A stretch of DNA of 64,000 nucleotides from Ramlibacter tataouinensis TTB310 (GCF_000215705.1 NC_015677.1:756001-820000); one strand, 5' to 3'. Positions 54,413-63,605 are shown, counted from the first letter of the stretch. Program-made: numbers and translations. Notes: generated by a model from the sequence alone, not told the origin.

Positions 54413-54871
54413 ATGAGGCATTCGCTGCGCAAGACCGCATCGCATCTGCACCTGGGGTACTCCCACGGCGACGCCAGCGATGGCCTGATGGGCCGGCGCT
54501 TTGAGCTCGAGGTGGAGGGCAGCCTGCTCACGCTGTCCATCGACCTCACGATCAACTTCCACACGCGCGACAAGTCGGCCGGCAGCTACCTGGATGCCGC
54601 TGCGCTGGCGCGCAACCACCGGCAGCTGCGCCACCTTCAGTGCGGCGACAACCTGGTGCGCACGCGCCTGATCAGGGCCTGGGAGTCGGTGCCCGCGCCG
54701 CGGCTGCGCATGGCGCTGGACCTGGGCTCGCGCGGCTGCTTTGTCTATGCCGTGCAGCCGCACTCGCTGCTCATGGGCGGCATCCAGCTCGACATCACCG
54801 CCGTGCTGGAGGACGAGCCGCCGGACGAGGGCGGTGCCGCCAGCGGCGCGCAGCGCACGGAGCACGCATGA
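54413..54871 (+). CDS. Hypothetical protein, about 152 residues
   Basis: I do not recognise a family. The likely start is the ATG at 54413 (MRHSLRK); the frame is open further upstream, but that part is low-complexity Arg/Ala/Gly sequence. The protein has alternating hydrophobic and charged strands (LEVEGSLLTLSIDLTINFHT; LRMALDLGSRGCFVYAV) suggesting a small beta fold, and an acidic C-terminus. No signal or membrane segment. The 220-bp gap before it carries the DUF2383 promoter on the other strand. It precedes another unknown gene by 58 bp. Confidence 0.6.
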   Translation: MRHSLRKTASHLHLGYSHGDASDGLMGRRFELEVEGSLLTLSIDLTINFHTRDKSAGSYLDAAALARNHRQLRHLQCGDNLVRTRLIRAWESVPAPRLRMALDLGSRGCFVYAVQPHSLLMGGIQLDITAVLEDEPPDEGGAASGAQRTEHA

Positions 54872-54929
54872 GCCGCACGGCCGCTCCGAAGGCCCATCGC
54901 ACCGCAGCCCGCAGGGCAAAGGTTGTCCG

Positions 54930-55808
54930 ATGACCTGGCGCCGGCTGCGCGCCGCGATGCTGTCGGCCCTGCTGGGGCTGGCCGCCTGGCAGGCGCTCGC
55001 AGACCCGGCACAGCTGCGCGCCCGCCATGCGGAACTGCGCGACGAGCTGCGCAACAACGGCTTCGGCGAGGCGCTGCACATCGATTCGGCCGAGTCGGGC
55101 GACGCGCTCAAGGGCGACGTGTACGCCGTGCTCGAGCACCCGTTCGCCCGCGTCCGCGACGCGCTGCGCGAACCGCCCAGCTGGTGCGACATCCTGATCC
55201 TGCCGTTCAACACCAAGTACTGCCATGCCGTGGGGGCCGCGGACGGGCCGGCGCTGCGCGTGCGCATCGGCCGCAAGCACGACCAGCCGGTGGAGCAGGC
55301 CTACCGGCTGACCTTCGCCTTCCGCAACGTGGCTGCGCAGGCCGACTATTTCGAGACCCGGCTGTCCGCCGCCGAAGGCCCGCTGGGCACGCGCGACTAC
55401 CGCATCAGCGTCTCGGCGATCCCGCTGGAGGGCGGACGCACCTTCATGCACCTGAGCTATGCCTACGGCTATGGCATGGCGGGCCGGCTCGCCATGCAGG
55501 CCTACCTGGCCACCGTGGGCGCCGACAAGGTGGGGTTCACGCGCACCGGCCGCGACGCGGCGGGCCAGCCCCAGCACATCGGCGGCGTGCGCGGTGCGGT
55601 CGAGCGCAACGCGGTGCGCTACTACCTGGCGATCGACGCCTACCTGGACTCGCTCGCGGCCCCGCCGCCCCAGCGGGTGGAAACGCGCATCCGCCGCTGG
55701 TTCGACGCCACCGAGCGCTATCCGCGGCAGCTGCGCGAGATGGACTGGCCCACCTACGCGGCGATGAAGCGGCACGAGTACGAACGTCAACAAACCTTGC
55801 TCCAGTAG
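54930..55808 (+). CDS. Hypothetical secreted protein, 292 residues
   Basis: A signal peptide is visible at about 1-23 (RRLRAAMLSALLGLAAWQALADP). The mature protein starts with a helical, charged segment, then LKGDVYAVLEHPFARVRDALREP and PSWCDILILPFNTKYCHA (two Cys that could form a disulfide), a beta-rich centre, and a C-terminal helix. The pattern recalls lipid-binding START-like folds, but I cannot assign it. ATG 54930 is chosen because it directly precedes the signal peptide. It is expected in the periplasm. Confidence 0.7.
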   Translation: MTWRRLRAAMLSALLGLAAWQALADPAQLRARHAELRDELRNNGFGEALHIDSAESGDALKGDVYAVLEHPFARVRDALREPPSWCDILILPFNTKYCHAVGAADGPALRVRIGRKHDQPVEQAYRLTFAFRNVAAQADYFETRLSAAEGPLGTRDYRISVSAIPLEGGRTFMHLSYAYGYGMAGRLAMQAYLATVGADKVGFTRTGRDAAGQPQHIGGVRGAVERNAVRYYLAIDAYLDSLAAPPPQRVETRIRRWFDATERYPRQLREMDWPTYAAMKRHEYERQQTLLQ

Positions 55809-55929
55809 TACCTGAGTGGCTCTGCGAAAGCACATTCCTACACCAGGTTCATACCGGGCCTACAAGCACTTGAGCTAAGCGGCTTCGATGATGCGGAGCC
55901 CGCCGAGCTTGGCGGCTCCAGGACTTTCC

Positions 55930-57381
55930 ATGAACGACCATGCTCTGCGGGCCGCCAGCGCCGAAGCGGCCCGGCGCCAGGCCTCGCGCCCCGTGTTTTC
56001 CAACGAACCCTCGGCGGTGCTGGGCCTGCGCGAGGCGGTGATGCTCATCGTCGGCGTGGTGATCGGCGCCGGCATCTTCAAGGCGCCTTCCATGGTCGCC
56101 GGCATGACCGGCAGCGCGCCTTGGATGTTCGGCGCCTGGATCCTGGGCGGCGTGATCTCGCTGATCGGCGCGCTGTGCTACGCCGAGCTGACCACGGCCT
56201 ATCCCAGCGCCGGCGGCGACTACCACTTCCTCAAGCGGGCCTATGGGCGCTCGGTGTCCTTCCTGTTCGGCTGGGCCCGCTTCTCGGTGATCACCACCGG
56301 CTCGATCGCGCTGCTGGCCTTCGTGTTCGGCGACTACCTGCAGCAGGCCCTGCCGCTGTACCTGGGCGGCCGGGCCATCGGGCCGGTGGTGTACGCGGTC
56401 ACGGCCATCCTGGTGCTGTGGTGGATCAACTCGCGCGGCATCAAGGCCGGCACGTCGGCCCAGACCTGGCTGACCGCCGCCGAGGTGGGCGGGCTGCTGC
56501 TCATCGTGGCGGCTGCGCTGTGGCTGGCCGGCGCCACCTCGCACCAGCCCGCGGCGCCGGCAGCGGGCGCCGCCGCGGCCCCGTCCCTGTCGTCCTTCGG
56601 CCTGGCCATGGTGTTCGTGCTGCTGACCTACGGCGGCTGGAACGAGGCCGGCTACATCAGCGCCGAGCTCAAGGACAAGCGGCGCAACATGGTGCGCGCG
56701 CTGGTGCTGTCCATCCTGGTCATCACCGCGCTGTATCTGCTGGTGACCTGGGCCTACTGGCGCGGGCTGGGGCTGGAGGGCATGGCCAAGTCGCAGGCGC
56801 TGGCCGCCGACCTGATGCGCGTGGCCTTCGGCACGGTGGGCGAGAAGATCATCGCGGTGCTGGTGGCGGTGGCGGCCGTCACCTCCATCAACGCCACCAT
56901 GATCGTCGGCGCCCGCACCAATTACGCCGTGGGCCGCGACTGGCCGGCGCTGGGCAAGCTGGCGTTCTGGGACAGCGAGCGCGGCACGCCGGCCAACGCG
57001 ATGCACGTGCAGAACATCGCGGCGCTGCTGCTGGTGGCGCTGGGCGCCTGGACCGGCAGCGGCTTCCGTTCCATGGTGGAGTTCACCGCGCCCGTGTTCT
57101 GGCTGTTCTTCCTGCTGTCGGGCCTGGCGCTGTTCGTGCTGCGCCGGCGCGAGCCCGCCACCGAGCGCCCGTTCAAGGTGCCGCTGTACCCGCTGCTGCC
57201 GCTGCTGTTCGTGGCCACCTGCGCCTACATGCTCTGGTCCAGCCTGTCCTACGTGTACAGCCAGTCCCTGGGCGGACTGAACGCCGCCTGGATCGGCGTG
57301 GCGGTGCTGGCCGTGGGCCTGCTGCTGCTGCTGGCGCTGGACCGCGGCGCCGGCCGCACCGCCGCTTCCCCCCGCCCCTGA
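55930..57381 (+). CDS. APC-superfamily amino acid permease
   Basis: The protein has 483 residues with about twelve membrane segments. The APC start motif is VMLIVGVVIGAGIFKAPSMVAG (about residue 42), followed by LCYAELTTAYPSAGGDYHFLKRAYG. An Ala/Pro-rich loop occurs near 205. ATG 55930 is the best start. LAT/CAT-like amino acid or polyamine exchangers are the closest group; the substrate is unknown. Confidence 0.87.
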   Translation: MNDHALRAASAEAARRQASRPVFSNEPSAVLGLREAVMLIVGVVIGAGIFKAPSMVAGMTGSAPWMFGAWILGGVISLIGALCYAELTTAYPSAGGDYHFLKRAYGRSVSFLFGWARFSVITTGSIALLAFVFGDYLQQALPLYLGGRAIGPVVYAVTAILVLWWINSRGIKAGTSAQTWLTAAEVGGLLLIVAAALWLAGATSHQPAAPAAGAAAAPSLSSFGLAMVFVLLTYGGWNEAGYISAELKDKRRNMVRALVLSILVITALYLLVTWAYWRGLGLEGMAKSQALAADLMRVAFGTVGEKIIAVLVAVAAVTSINATMIVGARTNYAVGRDWPALGKLAFWDSERGTPANAMHVQNIAALLLVALGAWTGSGFRSMVEFTAPVFWLFFLLSGLALFVLRRREPATERPFKVPLYPLLPLLFVATCAYMLWSSLSYVYSQSLGGLNAAWIGVAVLAVGLLLLLALDRGAGRTAASPRP

Positions 57382-57406
57382 CCTTCATCCCCAAGGAGAG
57401 ATAACG

Positions 57407-58012
57407 ATGCGCAAGCCCCATTCCCCCATCCCCGACGCGCGGCGCCGTGCGGTCACGCTGGCCGTGCCCTCGCTGCTTGCCGGCCTGCTGGCGCCCCGCG
57501 GGGCGCTGGCCCAGTACAGCTCGTCCAGCGCGCCGCGGCTGGACGTGCCTTACGTGCCCACGCCCCAGCCGGTGGTGGACAAGATGCTGGAGGTCGGCAA
57601 GGTCGGCAAGAACGACGTGCTGTACGACCTGGGCTGCGGCGACGGCCGCATCGTGGTGACGGCCGTCAAGGACCGCGGCGCGTCGCGCGGCGTGGGCATC
57701 GACATCGATCCGCAGCGCATCAGCGAGGCCCGGGAGAACGCGAAGAAGGCCGGCGTGGGCGACAAGGTGGAGTTCCGCAATGCCGACCTGTTCGAGTCGG
57801 ACTTCTCGCCGGCCACGGTGGTCACGCTCTACCTGCTGCCCAGCATCAACCAGAAGCTGCGTCCGCAGCTGTGGAAGCAGCTCAAGGTCGGCACCCGTGT
57901 GGTGTCGCACGATTTCGACATGGGCGAGGCCTGGCCGCCCGAGCGCACCGAGCGCGTGGCCAACAAGACGATCTACTACTGGACCATCAAGCCGGAGCAC
58001 AAGAAGGCTTGA
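57407..58012 (+). CDS. Class I SAM-dependent methyltransferase with apparent export signal
   Basis: The protein has 201 residues. The N-terminus has RRR followed by a hydrophobic run and ALAQ (AVTLAVPSLLAGLLAPRGALAQ, about 13-34), resembling a Tat or Sec signal. The Rossmann methyltransferase core follows: VLYDLGCGDGRIVVTAV (about 68), GVGIDIDPQRISEA and FRNADLFESDF. The ribosome binding site AAGGAG is at 57393-57398. SAM is not expected in the periplasm, so either the N-terminus is a membrane anchor or the protein acts before export. It converges on metK. Confidence 0.8.
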   Translation: MRKPHSPIPDARRRAVTLAVPSLLAGLLAPRGALAQYSSSSAPRLDVPYVPTPQPVVDKMLEVGKVGKNDVLYDLGCGDGRIVVTAVKDRGASRGVGIDIDPQRISEARENAKKAGVGDKVEFRNADLFESDFSPATVVTLYLLPSINQKLRPQLWKQLKVGTRVVSHDFDMGEAWPPERTERVANKTIYYWTIKPEHKKA

Positions 58013-58031
58013 GGCCGCTGCGCGGCGCGGC

Positions 58032-59219
58032 TCAGCCTTTCAGGCCGGCTGCGTCCCGCAGCAGCGCGGCGCGATCCGTGCGCTCCCAGGAGAACTCGGG
58101 TTCCTCGCGGCCGAAGTGGCCGTAGGCGGCGGTCTTCTCGTAGATGGGGCGCAGCAGATCCAGCATCTGGATGATGCCCTTGGGCCGCAGGTCGAAGTGC
58201 TCGTTCACCAGCGCCGCGATCTTGTCGTCCGGGATCACGCCCGTGCCCTCGGTGTACACCGTCACGTTCATGGGCTTGGCCACCCCGATCGCATAGGCCA
58301 CCTGGATCTGGCACTGGCGCGCCAGGCCGGCGGCCACGATGTTCTTGGCCACGTAGCGCGCCGCGTACGCGGCCGAGCGGTCCACCTTGGACGGGTCCTT
58401 GCCCGAGAACGCGCCGCCGCCGTGCGGGCAGGCGCCGCCGTAGGTGTCGACGATGATCTTGCGGCCGGTGAGGCCGCAGTCGCCCTGCGGGCCGCCGATG
58501 ACGAAGCGGCCGGTCGGGTTGATCAGGTAGCGCGTGTCCTTGAGCCACCCTTTGGGCAGCACCGGCTTGATGATCTCCTCGATGATGGCCTCGTTGAAGC
58601 TGGACTTCATCCTGGTCGGCGTCTCGCTCTGGCTGGGGTCGTGCTGGGTGGACAGCACCACCGTGTCGATGCTGTGCGGCTTGCCGTCCACGTAGCGCAT
58701 GGTCACCTGGCTCTTGGCGTCGGGCCGCAGGAAGGGCAGGCGGCCGTCCTTGCGCAGCTGGGCCTGGCGCTCCACCAGCCGGTGGGCGTAGTAGATGGGC
58801 GCCGGCATCAGCTCGGGCGTCTCGTCGCAGGCGTAGCCGAACATCAGGCCCTGGTCGCCGGCGCCGGTGTTGAGGTGGTCGTCGCTGGCGTGGTCCACGC
58901 CCTGGGCGATGTCGTTGGACTGCTTGTCGTAGCAGACCATGACCGCGCAGCCACGGTAGTCGATGCCGTAATCGGTGTTGTCGTAGCCGATGCGCTTGAT
59001 GGTGTCGCGCGCCACCTGGATGTAGTCCACGTGGGCGTTGGTCGTGATCTCGCCGGCCAGCACCACCAGGCCGGTGTTGCACAGCGTCTCGGCGGCCACG
59101 CGGCTGCGCGGGTCCTGGCGGAAGATCGCGTCGAGGATCGCGTCCGAGACCTGGTCGGCTACCTTGTCGGGATGGCCCTCGGACACGGATTCGGAAGTGA
59201 AGAGGAAGTCGTTCGCCAT
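58032..59219 (-). CDS. metK: S-adenosylmethionine synthetase
   Basis: The protein has 395 residues. Signatures: [20 protein letters not shown] at the N-terminus, [12 protein letters not shown] (about 115) and the phosphate loop [19 protein letters not shown] (about 260). It makes SAM from methionine and ATP. ATG 59219 (MANDFLF) is chosen over a start eight codons upstream since GGAG lies about nine bases before it. Its leader carries a probable SAM-II riboswitch, so SAM would repress its own synthesis. Confidence 0.97.
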   Translation of the reverse strand: MANDFLFTSESVSEGHPDKVADQVSDAILDAIFRQDPRSRVAAETLCNTGLVVLAGEITTNAHVDYIQVARDTIKRIGYDNTDYGIDYRGCAVMVCYDKQSNDIAQGVDHASDDHLNTGAGDQGLMFGYACDETPELMPAPIYYAHRLVERQAQLRKDGRLPFLRPDAKSQVTMRYVDGKPHSIDTVVLSTQHDPSQSETPTRMKSSFNEAIIEEIIKPVLPKGWLKDTRYLINPTGRFVIGGPQGDCGLTGRKIIVDTYGGACPHGGGAFSGKDPSKVDRSAAYAARYVAKNIVAAGLARQCQIQVAYAIGVAKPMNVTVYTEGTGVIPDDKIAALVNEHFDLRPKGIIQMLDLLRPIYEKTAAYGHFGREEPEFSWERTDRAALLRDAAGLKG

Positions 59220-59269
59220 TTGAGATACTCCGTCGGTTTGCAAGGCGCGTTGCCTCGCGGGAGCTTCGG

Positions 59270-59330
59270 CGAACGCTTTAGCAGCTTGGTTTAACGTCGC
59301 CCTGCAAGTAGTTCAATAACTCGGCGACGG
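59270..59330 (-). promoter_or_regulatory. Probable SAM-II riboswitch in the metK leader
   Basis: On the minus strand the leader contains, in order: GTCGCC (59328-59323); a loop including TTATTGAAC; CTTGCAG (59308-59302); GGCGAC (59301-59296), which pairs with GTCGCC; then GTTAAACCAAG and TGCTAAAGC (to 59275). CTTG in the loop can pair with CAAG in the tail, giving an H-type pseudoknot. The CUUGCAG...ACGUUAAAC-AAG...GCUAAA pattern is that of the SAM-II (metA) class as I remember it. It ends about 50 bases before the metK start, so it could mask the ribosome binding site when SAM is bound. Confidence 0.7.
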
Positions 59331-59367
59331 GACGGATTCTACCGCTGCGCCGCGCCTTCGCGCCACC

Positions 59368-60207
59368 ATGCTGCCGCTGTTTCGCCTGCTGTCCGTCCTG
59401 CCCCTGCGCGTGCTGCACGCGCTGGGCGCCGCCATCGGCTGGCTCGCCTTCGCGCTGTCGCCCACCTACCGCCGGCGCTTCCTGGGGAACATCGCCCAGG
59501 CCGGCCTGCGCTTCGCCGAAGCCCGGCCGGCCGTGGCCCACATCGGCCGCATGGTGGCCGAGCTGCCGCGGCTGTGGCTGGGCCGCATGCCGCCCATCGA
59601 ATGGGACAACGCCGAATGCGTGGACCGGGCCTATGCCCGGGGCGCTGGCGTGCTGTTCCTCACGCCGCACCTGGGCTGCTTCGAGGTCACCGCGCAGGCC
59701 CTGGCGCAGCGCTACGCGCCCGCCCACGGCCCGCTGACGGTGCTGTTCCGCCCGGCGCGCAAGGCCTGGCTGGCCCCCCTGGTCGCCGCCTCGCGCGGGC
59801 GGCCCGGCCTGGAGGCGGCGCCCACCACGCTGGCCGGCGTGCGCCAGATGATCAAGGCGCTGCGCAGCAACCGCGCGGTGGGCCTGCTGCCCGACCAGGT
59901 GCCGCCCGATGGCATGGGCGTGTGGGTACCGTTCTTCGGCCGGCCGGCCTACACCATGACGCTGGCGGCGCGCCTGGCGCTGCAGACCGGCGCCGAGGTG
60001 CGGCTGGTGTGGGGCGAGCGGCTGCCCGGCGGGCGTGGCTTCCGCCTGCATTTCCGCGAGCTGCTGCAGCCGCTGCAGGGCGAGCTGGAGCCGGCGGTCG
60101 CGCAGCTCAACGAGGAGATGGCCCGGCTGATCCGCGAATGCCCGCAGCAGTACCTGTGGAGCTACGCGCGCTACAAGGCGCCGCGGGCGCAGGCCGCCAA
60201 ATCATGA
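59368..60207 (+). CDS. LpxL/LpxM-family lysophospholipid or lipid A acyltransferase 1
   Basis: The protein has 279 residues. A membrane-associated N-terminus is followed by the acyltransferase motif FLTPHLGCFE (HX4E, about residue 93), then FRPARKAWL and GLLPDQVPPDGMG. It transfers secondary acyl chains to lipid A precursors, or acylates a related lipid. The start lies 38 bp from the end of the SAM-II element. It overlaps the next paralogue by 4 bp. Confidence 0.9.
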   Translation: MLPLFRLLSVLPLRVLHALGAAIGWLAFALSPTYRRRFLGNIAQAGLRFAEARPAVAHIGRMVAELPRLWLGRMPPIEWDNAECVDRAYARGAGVLFLTPHLGCFEVTAQALAQRYAPAHGPLTVLFRPARKAWLAPLVAASRGRPGLEAAPTTLAGVRQMIKALRSNRAVGLLPDQVPPDGMGVWVPFFGRPAYTMTLAARLALQTGAEVRLVWGERLPGGRGFRLHFRELLQPLQGELEPAVAQLNEEMARLIRECPQQYLWSYARYKAPRAQAAKS

Positions 60208-61100
60208 AAGCCCTGCTGTCCGGTGCCGGCAGCCGTGCCGTGCTGGCCTTCCTGTGGCTGTTCCAGTGGCTGCCGCTGGCCTGGCAGGCCGCCTGCGGCC
60301 GCGCGCTGGGTGCCGCCCTGTGGCGGCTGGCGGCTTCGCGCCGCCGCGTGGCCCTGCGCAACCTGGAGCTGTGCCTGCCGGAGAGGCCGCCCTCCGAGCG
60401 CGAGCGGATCGCGCGAGAGCTGTTCCAGTGGTTCAGCCGCAGCGTGCTGGAACGCGGCCTGCTCTGGTACGCGCCGGTGGCGCGCCTCAGGCACCTGATC
60501 CATGTGGAGGGCGACGTGGGCTTTGCCGACCGGCACCCGGGCCCCGTGATGTGGCTGGTGCCCCACTTCGTCGGCCTGGACGTCGCCGGCGCGGCGGTGC
60601 AGCTGTACGTGCGCCGGCCCGGCGTGTCCATCTACCAGGCGCAGACCAACCCGGTAATCGATGCGGCGGTGCGGCGCGGACGGCTGCGCCATGGCAACGC
60701 GCAGATCTTCGCGCGCAGCGAGACGGCCAAGCCGCTGATGCGCGCGGTGCGCCAGGGCGCGGGCTTCTTCAACCTGCCGGACATGGATTTCGGCGAGCGC
60801 GATGCCGCCTTCGTGCCCTTCTTCGGCGTGCCGGCCGCCACGCTGCTCGCACCCTCGCGCATGGCGCGCGCGCTGGGCATGAAGGTGCAGCCGGTGGTGG
60901 CCGAGATGCTGCCGGGCGGCCAGGGCTGGCGCGTGCGCTTCCTGCCGCCCTGGGACGACTTCCCCACCGGGGACGCGCTGGCCGACACGGCGCGCATGAA
61001 CCGCTGGATCGAGGGCCAGGTGCGCCAGCGGCCCGAGCAGTATTTCTGGGTGCACAAGCGCTTCAAGACGCGGCCGGCGGGGGAGCCGGGGGTTTATTGA
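60204..61100 (+). CDS. LpxL/LpxM-family acyltransferase 2
   Basis: The protein has 298 residues. The motif WLVPHFVGLD (HX4D, about residue 117) is intact, with NLPDMDFGERDAAFVPFFG downstream and a QYFWVHKRFKTRP end typical of LpxL. The first 30 residues form a membrane anchor. It is a diverged tandem copy of the preceding gene (ATGA overlap). The pair near metK is a usual betaproteobacterial arrangement. It overlaps the hydrolase gene tail to tail by 7 bp. Confidence 0.92.
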   Translation: MKALLSGAGSRAVLAFLWLFQWLPLAWQAACGRALGAALWRLAASRRRVALRNLELCLPERPPSERERIARELFQWFSRSVLERGLLWYAPVARLRHLIHVEGDVGFADRHPGPVMWLVPHFVGLDVAGAAVQLYVRRPGVSIYQAQTNPVIDAAVRRGRLRHGNAQIFARSETAKPLMRAVRQGAGFFNLPDMDFGERDAAFVPFFGVPAATLLAPSRMARALGMKVQPVVAEMLPGGQGWRVRFLPPWDDFPTGDALADTARMNRWIEGQVRQRPEQYFWVHKRFKTRPAGEPGVY

Positions 61101-62023
61101 TCCTGGGGCGCTTGCAGCAGGAAGCGTCCGATCCGGTCGGCCACCAGCCCCGGCTGCTCGTGCACGATCCAGTGGCTGACGCCGGGGATGCGCTCCAGCG
61201 TGAGCCGCGGCACGTACTCCTCCAAGCCGTCGACCAGGCCGGGCAGCAGCGCCAGGTCGTCCATGGCCCACAGCACCAGCGTGGGCAAGGCCACGGTGAG
61301 CGCCTCGCGCGGCAGCGTGACGGCCGCGGCGGCCGGCTCCCCGGGCCGGGGCGGGCGCAGCGGCGAGGCGCGGTAGTAGTTGCAGCCGCCCACCAGGCCG
61401 GCGCCGGGCGGCCCGCCGGCAGGGCCGTCCCACACAGCCCGGTAACGTGCTTTCAGGTCGTCCGTCAGCCAGGCCTCGCCACCCATGGACGTGAAGAAGG
61501 CCCAGAGGCGCCGGTAGTCGTCCTCGGCCAGCAGCCGCTCGGCGTCCGGCCGGATCAGGAAGTTCATGTAGGCGCTGGCGGCCTGCTGGCGCGGGTTGGC
61601 CCGGAGCTCGCGCAGGAAGGTGCCGGGGTGGGGCGAGTTGACGATCGCCAGCCGCCGGGTCAGCTGCGGCAGCTGGTTGGCCAGGTTCCAGGCCACGGCG
61701 CCGCCCCAGTCGTGGGCCACCAGGCATTCCAGCTGCCCGCCTTCGGCCTGGATCAGGGCCGCGACGTCCTGGACCAGGTGCCTGGGCCGGTAGGCCGCCA
61801 CGTCGGCGGGGGACGAGGACTTCTCGTAGCCGCGCAGGTTGGGTGCCACGCAACGGTAACCCCCGTGCTCGGGCCGGGCGAAGTGCTCCAGCAGGCCGTC
61901 CCACACGAAAGCCGCCTCCGGGAAACCATGCAGGAACACCAGCACCGGACGCCCGCGCCGGCCGGCGGCGCGGCAGCTGAGGGTGGTGCCGTGCGGCAGC
62001 GGCTGCAGGTAGGTCTCGATCAT
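61094..62023 (-). CDS. Alpha/beta hydrolase, epoxide hydrolase-like
   Basis: The protein has 309 residues. The oxyanion motif FLHGFPEAAFVW (about 30) and the nucleophile elbow VAHDWGGAVAW (about 101, Asp nucleophile) place it with epoxide hydrolases and haloalkane dehalogenases rather than Ser esterases. The catalytic His occurs in IPGVSHWIVHEQPGLV. The start overlaps the engB stop (ATGA). Substrate unknown. Confidence 0.87.
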   Translation of the reverse strand: MIETYLQPLPHGTTLSCRAAGRRGRPVLVFLHGFPEAAFVWDGLLEHFARPEHGGYRCVAPNLRGYEKSSSPADVAAYRPRHLVQDVAALIQAEGGQLECLVAHDWGGAVAWNLANQLPQLTRRLAIVNSPHPGTFLRELRANPRQQAASAYMNFLIRPDAERLLAEDDYRRLWAFFTSMGGEAWLTDDLKARYRAVWDGPAGGPPGAGLVGGCNYYRASPLRPPRPGEPAAAAVTLPREALTVALPTLVLWAMDDLALLPGLVDGLEEYVPRLTLERIPGVSHWIVHEQPGLVADRIGRFLLQAPQDQ

Positions 62024-62712
62024 GGCGCCGGCTCCTCGGGGTGCGTCCACTGCCACAACAGGAGGGCGGTGTCCTCCACGCCCTGCTTCTTCAGGGCAGA
62101 GAACAGTTTCACCTCGCCGCCGCCAGCCTGCAGTCGCGCGATGGACAGGGCCTTGGCGGCCTCGCTGCGATTGAGCTTGTCGGCCTTGGTCAGCAGCACC
62201 AGGAACTTCAGCCCCTGCTCGACGCGCGGGCGGATCACCTCCAGCAGGATGTTGTCCAGCTCGGTCAGCCCGTGGCGCGGGTCGCACAGCAGCACCACGC
62301 CGCGCAGGTTCTCGCGCGTGACCAGGTAGCTGGCCATGACCTGCTGCCAGCGCAGCTTGTCCTGCTGCGGCACGGCGGCGTAGCCATAACCCGGCAGGTC
62401 GGCCAGCACGGCGTCGGTCAGGCCCTGCCGGCCCAGCGCGAACAGGTTGATGCTTTGCGTGCGGCCAGGCGTCTTGGAGGCGAAGGCCAGGCGCTTTTGC
62501 TGCGCCAGCGTGTTGATGCAGGTGGACTTGCCGGCATTGGAGCGGCCGACGAAGGCGATCTCGGGCCATTCGTGCGGCGGCAGGAATTCCAGCCGCGGCG
62601 CCGTGGTCAGGAAGCGGGCCGTGTGCAGCCATCCCATGGCCTGGGCCGCGGTGGCGCGGGCCGGTGGCGCGGGGGAAGGAGCAGGGGCGGCGGGGCCCGG
62701 CGGGTGCGTCAT
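62020..62712 (-). CDS. engB: Ribosome biogenesis GTPase EngB/YihA/YsxC
   Basis: The protein has 230 residues. GTPase motifs: G1 FVGRSNAGKST (about 60), G3 DLPGYGYA (about 105), G4 LLTKADK (about 175). A Pro/Ala-rich N-terminal extension of about 25 residues precedes the domain. It is needed for large ribosomal subunit assembly. ATG 62712 is chosen; a longer frame exists but lacks a good site. It is divergent from the cytochrome gene. Confidence 0.94.
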   Translation of the reverse strand: MTHPPGPAAPAPSPAPPARATAAQAMGWLHTARFLTTAPRLEFLPPHEWPEIAFVGRSNAGKSTCINTLAQQKRLAFASKTPGRTQSINLFALGRQGLTDAVLADLPGYGYAAVPQQDKLRWQQVMASYLVTRENLRGVVLLCDPRHGLTELDNILLEVIRPRVEQGLKFLVLLTKADKLNRSEAAKALSIARLQAGGGEVKLFSALKKQGVEDTALLLWQWTHPEEPAP

Positions 62713-62798
62713 GCGTGCTGTCCAGTCAGGGCGGAGGGCCGGGGTCGGCATTGTAGAATCTCGCGGTTTTGCGCCTCAAGAGACGAATTCCCAAGCCT

Positions 62799-63512
62799 AT
62801 GAAGTTGCACGCTTTCCTGCTGATGGCTGCCTCGCTGGCGGCGACCGTGACCACGGCGCTGGCCCAGCAGCCGGCCGCGAATGCCGCGCCCGCCGACCAG
62901 GTGGCACCCGCGCAGCCGGCGGCAGCGGCCCAGGCCCCCGCCAAGCCGGACCCCGCGTTGGGCGAGCAGCGCTTCACCGCGGTGTGCGCCGCCTGCCACG
63001 GCGCGGACGGCAATTCGGCCATCCCGGCCAACCCCAAGCTGGCCGCCCAGCATCCGGAGTACATCGTCAAGCAGCTGCAGGAGTACAAGGCCGGCAAGAG
63101 GCCCAACGCGATCATGCAGGGCTTTGCCGCGCAGCTGTCGGACGCCGACATGCGCAACATCGCCGTCTGGCTGGACCGCCAGAAGGCCAAGCCGGGCTTC
63201 GCCCGCGACAAGCAGCTGGTGGCCACGGGCGAGCGCATCTGGCGCGGCGGCCTGCCCGACCGGCAGATCGCCGCCTGCGCGGGCTGCCACAGCCCCAACG
63301 GCGCAGGCATCCCGGCGCAGTACCCGCGCCTGTCGGGCCAGCATGCCGACTACACCGCGGCGCAGCTGGTGAAATTCCGCACGGCCGCCAACGTTCCCAA
63401 CGTCAAGGGCGACAGCGCCCGGCCCAACAGCGTGCAGATGATGCAGATCGCCTCGCGCATGACCGACCAGGAGATCCGCGCGGTGTCCGACTACGTCGCC
63501 GGGCTTCGCTGA
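62799..63512 (+). CDS. Dihaem cytochrome c4-like protein
   Basis: The protein has 237 residues. A signal peptide spans about 1-22 (ending TALAQ) and is followed by an Ala/Pro-rich linker. Two haem sites, CAACHG (about 66) and CAGCHS (about 164), each head a class I cytochrome domain, with Met ligands possible in QGFAAQ and QMMQIASRM regions. Cytochrome c4 carries electrons to terminal oxidases in the periplasm. The neighbouring resB encodes cytochrome c maturation, which fits. Confidence 0.92.
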   Translation: MKLHAFLLMAASLAATVTTALAQQPAANAAPADQVAPAQPAAAAQAPAKPDPALGEQRFTAVCAACHGADGNSAIPANPKLAAQHPEYIVKQLQEYKAGKRPNAIMQGFAAQLSDADMRNIAVWLDRQKAKPGFARDKQLVATGERIWRGGLPDRQIAACAGCHSPNGAGIPAQYPRLSGQHADYTAAQLVKFRTAANVPNVKGDSARPNSVQMMQIASRMTDQEIRAVSDYVAGLR

Positions 63513-63517
63513 GGCCC

Positions 63518-63585
63518 AGCGGGAACCAAGCCCGCTTTGGCAGACACTTAAGACAGGCGGGACTCGCACCGGGCTCCCGCCTGTC
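63518..63585 (+). terminator. Two hairpins between the cytochrome gene and resB
   Basis: AGCGGG (63518-63523) pairs with CCCGCT (63531-63536), and GACAGGCGGGA (63552-63562) pairs perfectly with TCCCGCCTGTC (63575-63585). The second is a strong 11-bp stem with a 12-base loop and is followed only by a weak pyrimidine run, so it may attenuate rather than stop transcription into resB. Confidence 0.5.
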
Positions 63586-63605
63586 GTCCCTTTCACGCCC
63601 CCACC

